NCBI GenBank assembly: GCA_049241565.1
Contig: JBMLQL010000038.1
Coordinates: 1 to 15,527, forward strand
Origin: DZBG01 sp049241565
Lineage (GTDB): Bacteria; Bdellovibrionota; Bacteriovoracia; Bacteriovoracales; Bacteriovoracaceae
DNA length: 15,527 nt
Direction: 5' to 3'
Of the stretch, positions 1-8,271 are shown in pieces. Numbering within the stretch: the first letter of the stretch is position 1; each line of letters opens with the position of its first letter. The notes under the pieces are model-generated. The model searched no databases and was not told the origin of the DNA. It worked only from the letters and a program-made list of their open reading frames with translations. The position numbers were made by a program, and so were the translations under genes.

Positions 1-63
1 ACCATAAAATCTTTATCATATTCCTTCCCAAGATTCTTTTAACCTGTTAAAAACTCAAGAAAT

Positions 64-69
64 TATACT
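64..69 (+). promoter_or_regulatory. Possible -10 box ahead of the radical SAM gene
   Basis: TATACT matches the sigma-70 -10 consensus at five of six positions and lies 64 bases ahead of the start codon. No good -35 hexamer is seen at 16-18 bp spacing. A TTTTAAC/GTTAAAA inverted repeat at 37-52 covers the place where one would lie. This is a weak promoter candidate only. Confidence 0.25.
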
Positions 70-76
70 CTCGGCA

Positions 77-108
77 GAAGGTTCAATTCCTTCCCATCAA
101 CTTGATGG
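77..108 (+). other. tRNA T-arm-like hairpin followed by a 7-1-7 palindrome
   Basis: GAAGG (77-81), loop TTCAATT (82-88) and CCTTC (89-93) form a perfect 5-bp stem with a 7-base loop matching the tRNA T-loop consensus TTCRANY. The next seven bases, CCATCAA (94-100), are complementary to TTGATGG (102-108), with one base between them. A tRNA 3' end would look like the first part, but no 5' half, D arm or anticodon arm can be built upstream in 1-76 or downstream before the gene. It may be a tRNA remnant or a leader hairpin that resembles one by chance. Confidence 0.3.
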
Positions 109-132
109 ACACAGAACAATCAGGAGAAGACG

Positions 133-2847
133 ATGTCTTTAAAAAACCCTTACGCCTCATTTCTTGAGGGCGTAGAGAAACCAGCACGCTATATTGGAAA
201 CGAGCATTTCATTTCAAAAAAAGATTGGGATTCATCTATTGCACGTGTGGCACTGTGTTTTCCAGATACTTATGAAATTGGAATGAGCCATCTTGGGATG
301 AAGATTCTTTACGAAGAAATCAATCAACATGAAGGGATGCTGGCGGAGAGATGTTTTGCTCCATGGATTGATATGGAGAAAGAACTTCGCGCAAGAAATC
401 TTCCTCTTGTTACTCTAGAAACTTATCACCCCCTTAAAGAATTTCATATTGTTGGTTTTTCTCTTCAGTATGAAATGAGTTACACCAATATTTTAAACAT
501 GCTTGATCTTGGTGGGATTAGTCTTTGGACAAAAGATCGCGGAGAGAATGAACCCTTTGTTATTTGTGGTGGACCTTGTGCCACTCATCCTGAACCACTG
601 GCCCCTTTTATGGATTTTGTGGTGATTGGTGATGGTGAAAAACTTTTCTCACGAATTACTCATTTCGTCGGTGAGGCCCGCGCGCAAGGTTTAAAACGTG
701 ATGCTATTCTTTTTGAGCTTGCTCAGTGGGATGGGATTTATGTTCCTAAATTTTATGACACGGCCATTGATCCAAATACTCAGATGGAAGTTGTCATCGC
801 ACCTAAGGCGGAGTTTGAAGGAGCTATACCGGCTAAAGTAAAACGTTATTTTATTGAATCTCTTCGTGATTATCCTTTTCCGACGAAGGCCCCTATTCCC
901 CATATGACAGCGATTTTTGATCGCTTCTCTGTTGAGCTTGCTCGTGGATGTACTGAAGGTTGTCGTTTTTGCCAGGCAGGGATGATCTATCGTCCAGTGA
1001 GAGAGAGAAGTCCTGAAAATGTTGTGCAGATGATGATGGACGGACTGAAGAACGGGGGCTTTGATGAGGCCTCTCTTACTTGTTTATCTACAGCAGACTA
1101 TTCAGCAGTGACTCCACTCGTGATCGAACTTATTGATAAACTTTCTGCTGAAAATGCAGTCCTTGGAATTTCATCTCTACGTGCTTACGGTCTTGATGAA
1201 AGAATCTTTGATAAAATGGCGGAAGTCAAAAATTCATCACTGACCTTTGCCCCTGAAGGTGGCTCTCAGCGAATGAGAGATGTGATTAATAAAAATATTT
1301 CTGAAGAAGATTTAATGAAAACGGCCAAAGACGTTTTCTCTCGTGGTTGGACCAAAATGAAGTTGTACTTTATGATTGGGTTACCGACGGAAGACGATTC
1401 TGATGTGGCGGCGATCATGGAAACAGCGGCTAAGGCACGCAAAGTGGCGCAAGAGACTGGAGTGAGAAATCCAACAATTACTGTTTCAGTCTCTTCATTT
1501 GTTCCTAAGCCACACACACCATTTCAGTGGGCCAGTATGATTACTTATCCTGAAATTGTGAGAAAACAGGGAATGCTTAAAGATATGGCGGACCAGTACC
1601 GTCTTAATTTTAGAAAGCATTTGTCTAAAATTTCTCACCTTGAAGGAATTGTTTCTCGAGGTGATCGTCGTGTCGCAGGAATCATTCATGATGCTTGGTC
1701 AAACGGAGCACGCTTTGATGGCTGGGATGAAACTTTTAATTATGATCTTTGGATCCAATGTGTAGAACGTTCAGGGATTAATCCAGAAATTTATCTCGGA
1801 ACTATTCCTATGAATGGAAAACTAGCCTGGGATCATATTGATGTAGGGTTGACTGAGAGATTTCTTGATCTTGAATGGAAGAAGGCCACTAAAAATAGAC
1901 TTTCACCTCCATGTGGAAAGGTGAATGGAATGATTGTTCACCACTCAAATCTTGAAACTCTTGAGAAAACATTTGATATCGATAAGAAAAAACTTGTTTG
2001 TTACCATTGTGGAGTTGCTTGCGATCTTAAAGGGATGGTTGAGGAACGTCGTGATTTCTTAGCGGAAATGAATGCTGTGAAAGATGAGCCTTATGTTCAG
2101 CCAGAAATTCTCAGAAAAAATATTGTTGAACTTCGTGAGAAAAGAAATCAATTCACAGGAAATAAGTATCGAGTAGAGTTCTCTAAAATAGGCTCTATCT
2201 CATTTATTTCTCACCTTGATCTTCAAAAAGTGATGGCCCGAATTTTAAAACGAGCTGAACTTGAGACTCTTCACTCTGAAGGATACAAGCTTCGTCCTTT
2301 ACTATCTTTTGGACCGGCCCTGACTCTCGGAATTAGCTCTCTTACAGAATATATGGATTTACGCGTTCCTACAGAGTGGACAAATTTTGATGAGGTTTTA
2401 AGTAAACTTCAGGCCCATTCTGAGCCGGGAATTATTTTTAAATCTATCAGTGAGATTACCAATAAAACGCCTTCAATTCAGGATTCGGCGAAGTCCTTTA
2501 AATACTTTATCCCCGTTAAAGAAGCCTCTGGACTCTCGGAGTTTGCAGCATCAATGACCGCCCTTACAGAAATTAAGATCCAATCTTTTTCGAAAAAGGA
2601 TCAGGCACTGCTCGAAAAAGATATTAGACCTCTTTTAGTGAACGTTAGCGCCGGAACGATTGATCTTGATGAAAAGACCATGGCCATTATTGATGAAGTC
2701 TCGCCTTGTCGCGGTGAAGGGTTGATAGTGACTACTGTGGTAAATCAAGGAAGCTCTATTAGACCATCTGAGCTGGTGGAGTTTTTGACGAGCAGAGGCA
2801 TACAGGTTGATAGGCCAATTAAAGTCGGAATAGAAATAAACGCATAG
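133..2847 (+). CDS. B12-binding-type radical SAM protein fused to radical SAM-linked domain (TIGR03960 + TIGR03936 type)
   Basis: A 904-residue two-part protein. Residues about 1-220 resemble the cobalamin-binding-like N-terminal region of this family, with a GGP...HPEP block followed by VIGDGE. The radical SAM core follows, with Cys273, Cys277 and Cys280 in the CxxxCxxC arrangement that binds the [4Fe-4S] cluster cleaving S-adenosylmethionine. A second cysteine group (Cys594, Cys623, Cys626, Cys630) could hold another metal or cluster. From about residue 675 the protein continues into the domain often encoded as a separate neighbour, the radical SAM-linked protein (DUF2344/TIGR03936). The family is known as fused or adjacent genes, but its substrate is not established, so no reaction is given. 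The start is supported by AGGAG six bases upstream. The gene appears to be transcribed alone, with a strong hairpin after the stop. Confidence 0.9.
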   Translation: MSLKNPYASFLEGVEKPARYIGNEHFISKKDWDSSIARVALCFPDTYEIGMSHLGMKILYEEINQHEGMLAERCFAPWIDMEKELRARNLPLVTLETYHPLKEFHIVGFSLQYEMSYTNILNMLDLGGISLWTKDRGENEPFVICGGPCATHPEPLAPFMDFVVIGDGEKLFSRITHFVGEARAQGLKRDAILFELAQWDGIYVPKFYDTAIDPNTQMEVVIAPKAEFEGAIPAKVKRYFIESLRDYPFPTKAPIPHMTAIFDRFSVELARGCTEGCRFCQAGMIYRPVRERSPENVVQMMMDGLKNGGFDEASLTCLSTADYSAVTPLVIELIDKLSAENAVLGISSLRAYGLDERIFDKMAEVKNSSLTFAPEGGSQRMRDVINKNISEEDLMKTAKDVFSRGWTKMKLYFMIGLPTEDDSDVAAIMETAAKARKVAQETGVRNPTITVSVSSFVPKPHTPFQWASMITYPEIVRKQGMLKDMADQYRLNFRKHLSKISHLEGIVSRGDRRVAGIIHDAWSNGARFDGWDETFNYDLWIQCVERSGINPEIYLGTIPMNGKLAWDHIDVGLTERFLDLEWKKATKNRLSPPCGKVNGMIVHHSNLETLEKTFDIDKKKLVCYHCGVACDLKGMVEERRDFLAEMNAVKDEPYVQPEILRKNIVELREKRNQFTGNKYRVEFSKIGSISFISHLDLQKVMARILKRAELETLHSEGYKLRPLLSFGPALTLGISSLTEYMDLRVPTEWTNFDEVLSKLQAHSEPGIIFKSISEITNKTPSIQDSAKSFKYFIPVKEASGLSEFAASMTALTEIKIQSFSKKDQALLEKDIRPLLVNVSAGTIDLDEKTMAIIDEVSPCRGEGLIVTTVVNQGSSIRPSELVEFLTSRGIQVDRPIKVGIEINA

Positions 2848-2854
2848 ATTCTTC

Positions 2855-2887
2855 ACGGAAGTGGTGTAGTTTTTACACTACTTCCGT
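2855..2887 (+). terminator. Strong hairpin after the radical SAM gene
   Basis: A 14-bp stem (2855-2868 with 2874-2887) contains one G-T wobble and closes a 5-base loop, GTTTT. It begins 8 bases after the stop codon. The following bases, CCTTAATCTCTTACTT, are T-rich but not a pure T run. Position and stability fit a terminator. Confidence 0.7.
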
Positions 2888-2996
2888 CCTTAATCTCTTA
2901 CTTATCTAAAAAAAACTCACACTTTAAGACCGTTTCTTGTCAGACCATCAGAAATCAAGGATTTTGCTCAGCAATCACTTCAAAGGATGGACGCCA

Positions 2997-4736
2997 ATGA
3001 AAAAAACTCTTCTGCCTCTCGCAGTTCTCGCTTTCCCGTTTTTGACTTCAGCTCGTGTACTGACAATTCCCAAGGGAGAAATTGCCCTCAAAGAAATTAG
3101 TGCTCAAAAGACATATGTTCTTAAAAGTTCTAAAGGAACAATTCTTCAGCAATCAATGCTGTCCCAATTAACACCAGAAAATTGGTTTAACCTTGCTCCT
3201 TCTCAAGGTGCCGAAGGAGTTGGATCTGAGCTTGTTTATGAGAAGTATGGTGTTGCCGCTTCTGAAGACATTATTGTAGCGGTGATTGACTCTGGTGTGG
3301 ATGTTAACCATGAAGATCTTCAAGGCAAGATTTGGATTAACTCAAAAGAAATTCCTAATAATGGAATTGATGATGATCAAAATGGTTATATAGACGATGT
3401 CTTTGGTTGGAATTTTATTGGTGGTGCAGATGGTATGGCCGCTATTGAAGCAGATGCAAATCTAGAAAATGGTCTTCGTCTTGTCAAAGGCAAAGTTGAA
3501 GCTCAAATTGATGCCGATACACTTGAAGTGACTCGCGAACTCGTTAGAATGAAAAAATTAAAATTGAGTGTTGAGCGTTTAGGAGAGTCTTTAACTTCTG
3601 AGCAAGCTGAATACCTGAATAAACTCACAAAAGTTGTTGGGGATGCCGCTGGCAGTGCAAAAAAGATTGTTGCTGAATATTCACTCAAAAAAGAAAGCTA
3701 TTTAAAGAATGAAAAAATTCTTAAAGAAGCTGGTCTTTCAGAAGTTTCAATTCCTGCTCTTCGATCTTTCACTTCAGACGATGCTGCAGTCAAGATTGCT
3801 AAAAATGAACTTCTTGCTCTTCTCTCGGCTGGAAATAATCTTCCACGTCTTGAGGCCATCCTTGGTTATTATGGTGACCAGGCCAGATATTATTATAATG
3901 AGGAATTCAATCCACGTGACCGTGTGAAAGATGATTACTCTAATCAAACTGAGCGCTTCTATGGAAACAATGATGTTATTGGACCTGATTCATCTCACGG
4001 GACTCACGTTTCAGGAATTATCGCTGCAGAAAGAGACAACTCTGTTGGTATCAAAGGTGTAGCGACAAATGTAAAAATCATGGCCATCAGAGTTGTTCCA
4101 AACGGTGATGAGCGTGATAAAGATGTGGCTAACGGAATTCGTTATGCTGTTGATAATGGAGCTAAAATTATCAATATGAGTTTTGGTAAGGCCTATTCTC
4201 CTTTCAAAAAAGTTGTTGATGAAGCTGTGAGATATGCTGAGAGTAAAGGTGTTCTTATGGTTCATGCGGCTGGAAATGATAATAAGAACAATGATATTCT
4301 TACAAGTTACCCAAGCCGTTTTGATAAATTAAATGCCAATCGTGAGTTTAGAAATTGGATGGAAATCGGAGCTTCTTCATTTAAAAAAGGTCTCTCACTC
4401 CCAGCTGATTTTTCAAACTATGGTAAAAAGACAGTTGATATTTTTGCTCCAGGTGTAGATATTCTTTCGGCTACACCAGATAATTCTTATGATACTTATT
4501 CTGGTACATCGATGGCTGCTCCTGCTGCTTCTGGTGTAGCGGCTCTTGCTCTCTCTTATGCTCCTTCTATGGATGCAGAAGCGATGAAGGCCCTTATGTT
4601 AGATACATCTCGTCGTTACCCTAATCTTAAAGTGAATCGTCCAGGTGAAGAAGTTCAAGTTCTTTTCTCTGAACTCTCATCTAATGGCGGAATTACTGAT
4701 GCTCTTAAAGCAGTAAATAGCCTTTTTAATCCATAA
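2997..4736 (+). CDS. Secreted subtilisin-like serine protease (peptidase family S8) with long insertion
   Basis: A 579-residue exported endopeptidase. The start chosen is the ATG at 2997, not the in-frame TTG 60 bases upstream, because it begins directly with a signal peptide (MKKTLLPLAVLAFPFLTSA) and has AAGGA nine bases ahead. The S8 triad is intact: Asp98 in VIDSGVD, His334 in SHGTHVSG and Ser505 in GTSMAAP, with the oxyanion-hole Asn427 in HAAGNDN. An Asp-rich stretch, DDDQNGYIDDVFGWNF, follows the first Asp and probably binds calcium, as in related S8 enzymes. Asp98 and His334 are 236 residues apart, against about 32 in subtilisin. The extra part (about residues 150-290) is rich in Lys, Glu and Leu and looks helical. 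The role is secreted or periplasmic proteolysis; a part in prey digestion would be inference. Hairpins on both sides suggest a single-gene transcript. Confidence 0.93.
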   Translation: MKKTLLPLAVLAFPFLTSARVLTIPKGEIALKEISAQKTYVLKSSKGTILQQSMLSQLTPENWFNLAPSQGAEGVGSELVYEKYGVAASEDIIVAVIDSGVDVNHEDLQGKIWINSKEIPNNGIDDDQNGYIDDVFGWNFIGGADGMAAIEADANLENGLRLVKGKVEAQIDADTLEVTRELVRMKKLKLSVERLGESLTSEQAEYLNKLTKVVGDAAGSAKKIVAEYSLKKESYLKNEKILKEAGLSEVSIPALRSFTSDDAAVKIAKNELLALLSAGNNLPRLEAILGYYGDQARYYYNEEFNPRDRVKDDYSNQTERFYGNNDVIGPDSSHGTHVSGIIAAERDNSVGIKGVATNVKIMAIRVVPNGDERDKDVANGIRYAVDNGAKIINMSFGKAYSPFKKVVDEAVRYAESKGVLMVHAAGNDNKNNDILTSYPSRFDKLNANREFRNWMEIGASSFKKGLSLPADFSNYGKKTVDIFAPGVDILSATPDNSYDTYSGTSMAAPAASGVAALALSYAPSMDAEAMKALMLDTSRRYPNLKVNRPGEEVQVLFSELSSNGGITDALKAVNSLFNP

Positions 4737-4746
4737 TTTTATTCAG

Positions 4747-4780
4747 TCTCCTAACATGACTCTAAGGCCATGTTAGGAGA
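4747..4780 (+). terminator. Hairpin terminator after the S8 protease
   Basis: A perfect 12-bp inverted repeat (TCTCCTAACATG at 4747-4758 and its complement at 4769-4780) has a 10-base loop and is followed by TTTCGATACTT. It starts 10 bases after the protease stop codon. The T tail is short, but the stem is strong and well placed. Confidence 0.7.
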
Positions 4781-4894
4781 TTTCGATACTTACAAAGATT
4801 CATCTTTTTCGTCTTCAGTCTTTAGTGTCTCCAAACTGGATTTTTCCCACTTTTTCTAATAGGATGTTGGTGTTTCTAACATAAGGATGACACG

Positions 4895-7075
4895 ATGCGA
4901 GCAACAACTTCTGAAACGAAGGCGACGAAGACTAGTATGACGACAAAATCAACGAACGCAAAGTACGACGTTAAACTTGATCTCATCAAAAAACATAAAC
5001 TTTCTAAAGCCGATCTTACTTGGTTCCTCAAAAATATTTATCTTTCACGTAAAACTGATGATGCTGAGATTACAATGAAAAAACAAAACAAAGCGTTTTT
5101 TCAAATCTCTGGAGCAGGACATGAAGGAATTCTTTCAGCAACAGCGAAAGTTTTAAAACCGAAACATGATTATTTTGTTCCTTATTATCGTGACCGTGCT
5201 CTTTGTTTAGGTCTTGGTGTCACTCCTTATGAAATGCTTTGCCAAGCGAATGGTAATACTGGTGATACTGCCTCTCATGGTCGTCAAATGCCAGCTCACT
5301 GGGGTAATGTAAAACTTAATATTGTTTCAAAATCATCTTGTACTGGAACTCAGTTCCTTCAAGCTTGTGGTCTTGCTGAAGCAGGACTCCATCTGAAAAA
5401 AATGAAACTCAAAGATTCTCCGATTTATCATGATCAGGAAATCGTTTATACATCGTGCGGCGATGGAACTACTTCTCAGGGGGAATTTTGGGAAGGCGTG
5501 ACTACGGCCTGTGTGAATAAACTACCAGTGCTTTTTATGGTTGAGGATAATGGCTATGCGATCTCGACACCTGTCTGGATGAATACTCCAGGAGGCTCAA
5601 TTTCTAAAGCTCTTGAAAATTTTCCAGGACTTAAAATTTTTACAACTGACGGAAACTGTCCTGTTGAATCTTATGCCACAATGGTGGAGTGTGAAAAATA
5701 TCTTCGCGCAGGAAATGGCCCGGCTTTGGTTCACGCTAATGTGACTCGTCCGTACTCGCATTCCCTTTCAGATGATCATTCTTACTACAGAACAAAAGAG
5801 GATCTTGCTAATGAAGCAGCTCTTGATGTTTTCAATTCATTTCCTAAGTTTTTAGTTGAAGCAGAACTCTTTTCAAAAGATGAAGTCGCAGCCGTTTTAG
5901 ATGAAGCGACTAAAGAAGTTCGTGAAGCGATGACAAAGGCCCTAGAAACATCATGGCCTGCTAAATCGACTTATATGGATCACTTATATTCAGAGATTGA
6001 TCCAACGGGATCAGCTTTTGAAACAGAAGCCAAGTTTTCAGGGAAAGATGATATTCCTCTCGCCACAGCCATCAATATGACTCTTAAGTCTGAGATCAAG
6101 AAAAATGCCTTGATGATGGTGTTTGGTGAAGATGTCGCCGATTTTTCGGAAATTGAAAAATATGAAAATCCAGACCTTAAAGGAAAGGGCGGAGTCTTTA
6201 AAGTTACTCATGGAGTTCAAAAGGCCGGAAGAGAGGGACAAGTTTTCAATTCACCTCTCGCTGAAGCTAATATCATTGGACGTGCCATTGGGATGGCCAT
6301 GCGTGGTTTGAAGCCAGTGGTTGAAATTCAGTTTTTTGATTATATCTGGACTGCTTATATGCAACTTAAAAATGAGATGGCGACAACTCGTTATCGCTCA
6401 GGTGGCGACTTTAAGTGTCCGATGGTTGTGAGAGTTCCAATTGGTGGATACCTTCGTGGTGGAGCAATGTACCACTCTCAGTCAGGTGAATCTTTATTCA
6501 CGCACAATCCAGGGATTCGTGTTGTTTACCCATCTAATGCACTAGATGCTATGGGACTTCTACGTACAGCGATTCGTTGTGATGATCCAGTGATGTTTCT
6601 AGAGCACAAACATCTTTATTATCAAGGTTACAATCGCTCAGCTGATCCAGGGGAGGAGTATATGATTCCTTTCGGTAAAGCTCGTGTGGTAAAAGAAGGG
6701 AAGGATGCAACGATTGTAGCTTGGGGAGCTCTTGTTCAAAAAGCTGTTGAAGCGGCTAAAGAACTTGAAAAAGAAGGGTATTCAATTGAGATTCTTGATC
6801 CAAGAACCATTGCTCCTTTTGATTTTGAAGCCGTAAAAAAATCGCTTTCTAAGACAAACAGACTTCTTATTTGTCATGAAGAACATAAAACATCTGGTTA
6901 TGCTGGAGAAATTGCTGCCCTTGTTAATGAGCAGTGTTTTGAGATGCTGGATGCTCCTATCCTTCGCGTTTGTTCTGAGGATGTCCATGTCGCTTATTGC
7001 CCAGACCTAGAAGAAGAGATTCTTCCACAAGTCAGTCATGTCACTACAATGCTCAGAAAACTTCTGAGCTATTAG
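4895..7075 (+). CDS. Fused 2-oxo acid dehydrogenase E1, alpha and beta subunits in one chain (probably branched-chain type)
   Basis: A 726-residue thiamine-diphosphate enzyme that would decarboxylate a 2-oxo acid and pass the acyl group to the lipoyl of an E2 partner. Residues about 25-370 are E1-alpha. The ThDP/Mg motif starts at Gly189-Asp190-Gly191 and ends at Asn219 (EDNGYAIS). A phosphorylation-loop-like segment at 289-297 reads HSLSDDHSY, whose HSxSDD pattern is closer to branched-chain 2-oxoisovalerate E1 than to pyruvate E1. Residues about 385-726 are E1-beta, with EANIIGRAIGMAMRGLKPVV and the C-terminal transketolase-type domain. Single-chain alpha/beta E1 proteins are known in several bacterial groups. 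No E2 or E3 gene lies in this window, so the substrate is uncertain. The first 20 residues are rich in Thr, Lys and Ser. The start is supported by AAGGA seven bases upstream. The stop overlaps the likely GTG start of the phospholipase gene. Confidence 0.9.
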   Translation: MRATTSETKATKTSMTTKSTNAKYDVKLDLIKKHKLSKADLTWFLKNIYLSRKTDDAEITMKKQNKAFFQISGAGHEGILSATAKVLKPKHDYFVPYYRDRALCLGLGVTPYEMLCQANGNTGDTASHGRQMPAHWGNVKLNIVSKSSCTGTQFLQACGLAEAGLHLKKMKLKDSPIYHDQEIVYTSCGDGTTSQGEFWEGVTTACVNKLPVLFMVEDNGYAISTPVWMNTPGGSISKALENFPGLKIFTTDGNCPVESYATMVECEKYLRAGNGPALVHANVTRPYSHSLSDDHSYYRTKEDLANEAALDVFNSFPKFLVEAELFSKDEVAAVLDEATKEVREAMTKALETSWPAKSTYMDHLYSEIDPTGSAFETEAKFSGKDDIPLATAINMTLKSEIKKNALMMVFGEDVADFSEIEKYENPDLKGKGGVFKVTHGVQKAGREGQVFNSPLAEANIIGRAIGMAMRGLKPVVEIQFFDYIWTAYMQLKNEMATTRYRSGGDFKCPMVVRVPIGGYLRGGAMYHSQSGESLFTHNPGIRVVYPSNALDAMGLLRTAIRCDDPVMFLEHKHLYYQGYNRSADPGEEYMIPFGKARVVKEGKDATIVAWGALVQKAVEAAKELEKEGYSIEILDPRTIAPFDFEAVKKSLSKTNRLLICHEEHKTSGYAGEIAALVNEQCFEMLDAPILRVCSEDVHVAYCPDLEEEILPQVSHVTTMLRKLLSY

Positions 7076-7827
7076 TGTTTCTTAAATCGCTTTTTCTTTT
7101 TATTCTTATGATTGGGTCGTCCTTCGGGGCGACCTATCATGATAATATCCTCGATAAGAATGATCTTCCCTTAAAGCTTGAACGTCATAAGCGTCTCTTC
7201 TTTATCTCTGGGACAGAAAATACCAAAATGCAGCTTAGTCTAAAGTGGAATTTCATTAAGGATACTAATTTCTATTTTGGATACACTGAATATTTTTTTT
7301 GGCGTCTCTTTAAAGAGTCTTCTTCCCCATTTGAGGATATCAATCATAATCCTGAAATTTTTTATCGCTGGCGCTCCGGTGATACTCAAATGTTAGACAT
7401 AGGTGCAGAACATCTCTCTAATGGGAAAGCAGGAGTAGATTCTAGAAGTTGGAATGCGGCTTATCTTCGTGGTGTAAAAAAATGGAATGATAAGTATCAG
7501 CTTTCGCTTAAAACATTTGCTCTCTTCGGTGTTGAGGATGAGAATAAAGATGCTTTTAAGTATGTTGGTTGGTTAGACGCAGAGTTTTCAATTAATGAGT
7601 TTATTAAAACTAAATTTCAGAATAATGAGTTCTATGTCAGATGGCGGCCAGGAGGAAGAGCGGCCTTGAGTGATCGATATGATACTTTTGAAATTGGCCT
7701 CAAGATAAAATTTTCATCAGTTAAAGTATTCCAGCATTTTTTCATCAACTATTATAATGGCTATGCTGAAAGTCAGCTGGAATACAAAAAGAATGTCCGT
7801 GCTCTTAGAGTAGGATTTATTTTTTAA
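7075..7827 (+). CDS. pldA: Outer membrane phospholipase A (OMPLA)
   Basis: A 250-residue beta-barrel enzyme that hydrolyses acyl chains of phospholipids reaching the outer leaflet of the outer membrane. The catalytic residues are His113 and Ser115 in EHLSNG and Asn127 in SRSWN. Their spacing (2 and 12 residues) equals that of E. coli His142, Ser144 and Asn156. The upstream ESSSPFEDIN segment matches the E. coli SSPF region that carries a calcium-binding serine. The chain ends in Phe (GFIF), the usual outer-membrane signal. The open frame extends upstream to 6997, but the GTG at 7075 is preferred because it starts a clean signal peptide (VFLKSLFLFILMIGSSFGA) and overlaps the E1 stop as TAGTG. 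No good ribosome-binding site is seen, so translational coupling to E1 is likely. The 3' end overlaps the convergent stress-protein gene by 11 bp. Confidence 0.9.
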   Translation: MFLKSLFLFILMIGSSFGATYHDNILDKNDLPLKLERHKRLFFISGTENTKMQLSLKWNFIKDTNFYFGYTEYFFWRLFKESSSPFEDINHNPEIFYRWRSGDTQMLDIGAEHLSNGKAGVDSRSWNAAYLRGVKKWNDKYQLSLKTFALFGVEDENKDAFKYVGWLDAEFSINEFIKTKFQNNEFYVRWRPGGRAALSDRYDTFEIGLKIKFSSVKVFQHFFINYYNGYAESQLEYKKNVRALRVGFIF

Positions 7828-8263
7828 GGATAAGAATATTTGCTTTAGTGTGATTATTCACAAACCGAGCAAAAGAGCTCTCGAATAACCCCTTTTTTTC
7901 TCTTTTCGCCACGATCACAAGATCAGCTTTTTGCGTATTCACGTAGTCAGAGAAAGCATCTTTAGGTGAATCTCCAAAAAGACATTTGGCGATCACTCTT
8001 CCTTTAAAATTTGAAGGTAGAGTGTGGTCAGCAATTTCAAGAATCTTCTTTACAGTCAAAGCTTCGATTTCTTTACGGTCGTTTTCAATAGGATAAACAA
8101 GAGGTGTACTGCTTAACCAATGTGAGTAAGTGATCGTGTTAAACACGTTCACAAAATGAACCTCTGATTGATCAAAAAAGTTCATCTCTTTTAAGGGGAG
8201 AAGAAGCTCTTCAATATTATCTGCAGGACTGACGGCTACGATAACTTTTTTTGCGAATGACAT
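7817..8263 (-). CDS. Universal stress protein (UspA family)
   Basis: A 148-residue cytoplasmic protein with the Usp alpha/beta layout. The first strand is KKVIVAVSPADN, the central region ends in GDSPKDAFSDYVNTQKADLVIVAK, and the C-terminal strand is ANILILKK. In ATP-binding Usp proteins a GxxGx9G(S/T) motif follows the VIVAK-like strand. Here the region reads AKREKKGLFESSFARFVNNH, so only the middle glycine remains and ATP binding is doubtful. The start has AGGAG five bases upstream, and this site overlaps the stop of the preceding gene 8 bases away, so the two genes form one unit. Usp genes are often under FNR/ANR-type or stress control; an FNR-like gene lies two genes upstream. Its role is probably stress or energy-status adaptation. 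Confidence 0.85.
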   Translation of the reverse strand: MSFAKKVIVAVSPADNIEELLLPLKEMNFFDQSEVHFVNVFNTITYSHWLSSTPLVYPIENDRKEIEALTVKKILEIADHTLPSNFKGRVIAKCLFGDSPKDAFSDYVNTQKADLVIVAKREKKGLFESSFARFVNNHTKANILILKK

Positions 8264-8271
8264 AAAGGCTC

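Noticed and set aside
94..132. A complete circularly permuted tRNA running from the T-arm through TTGATGG
   Set aside because: After TTGATGG no D arm or anticodon arm can be formed before the ribosome-binding site and start codon at 133.
4895..4955. The Thr/Lys/Ser-rich start of the E1 protein as a targeting or signal peptide
   Set aside because: It has no hydrophobic core; E1 enzymes are cytoplasmic, and the segment is probably a flexible tail.
6997..7074. The upstream ATG as phospholipase start
   Set aside because: It would place 26 polar and basic residues ahead of a clear signal peptide and overlap the E1 gene by 79 bases.
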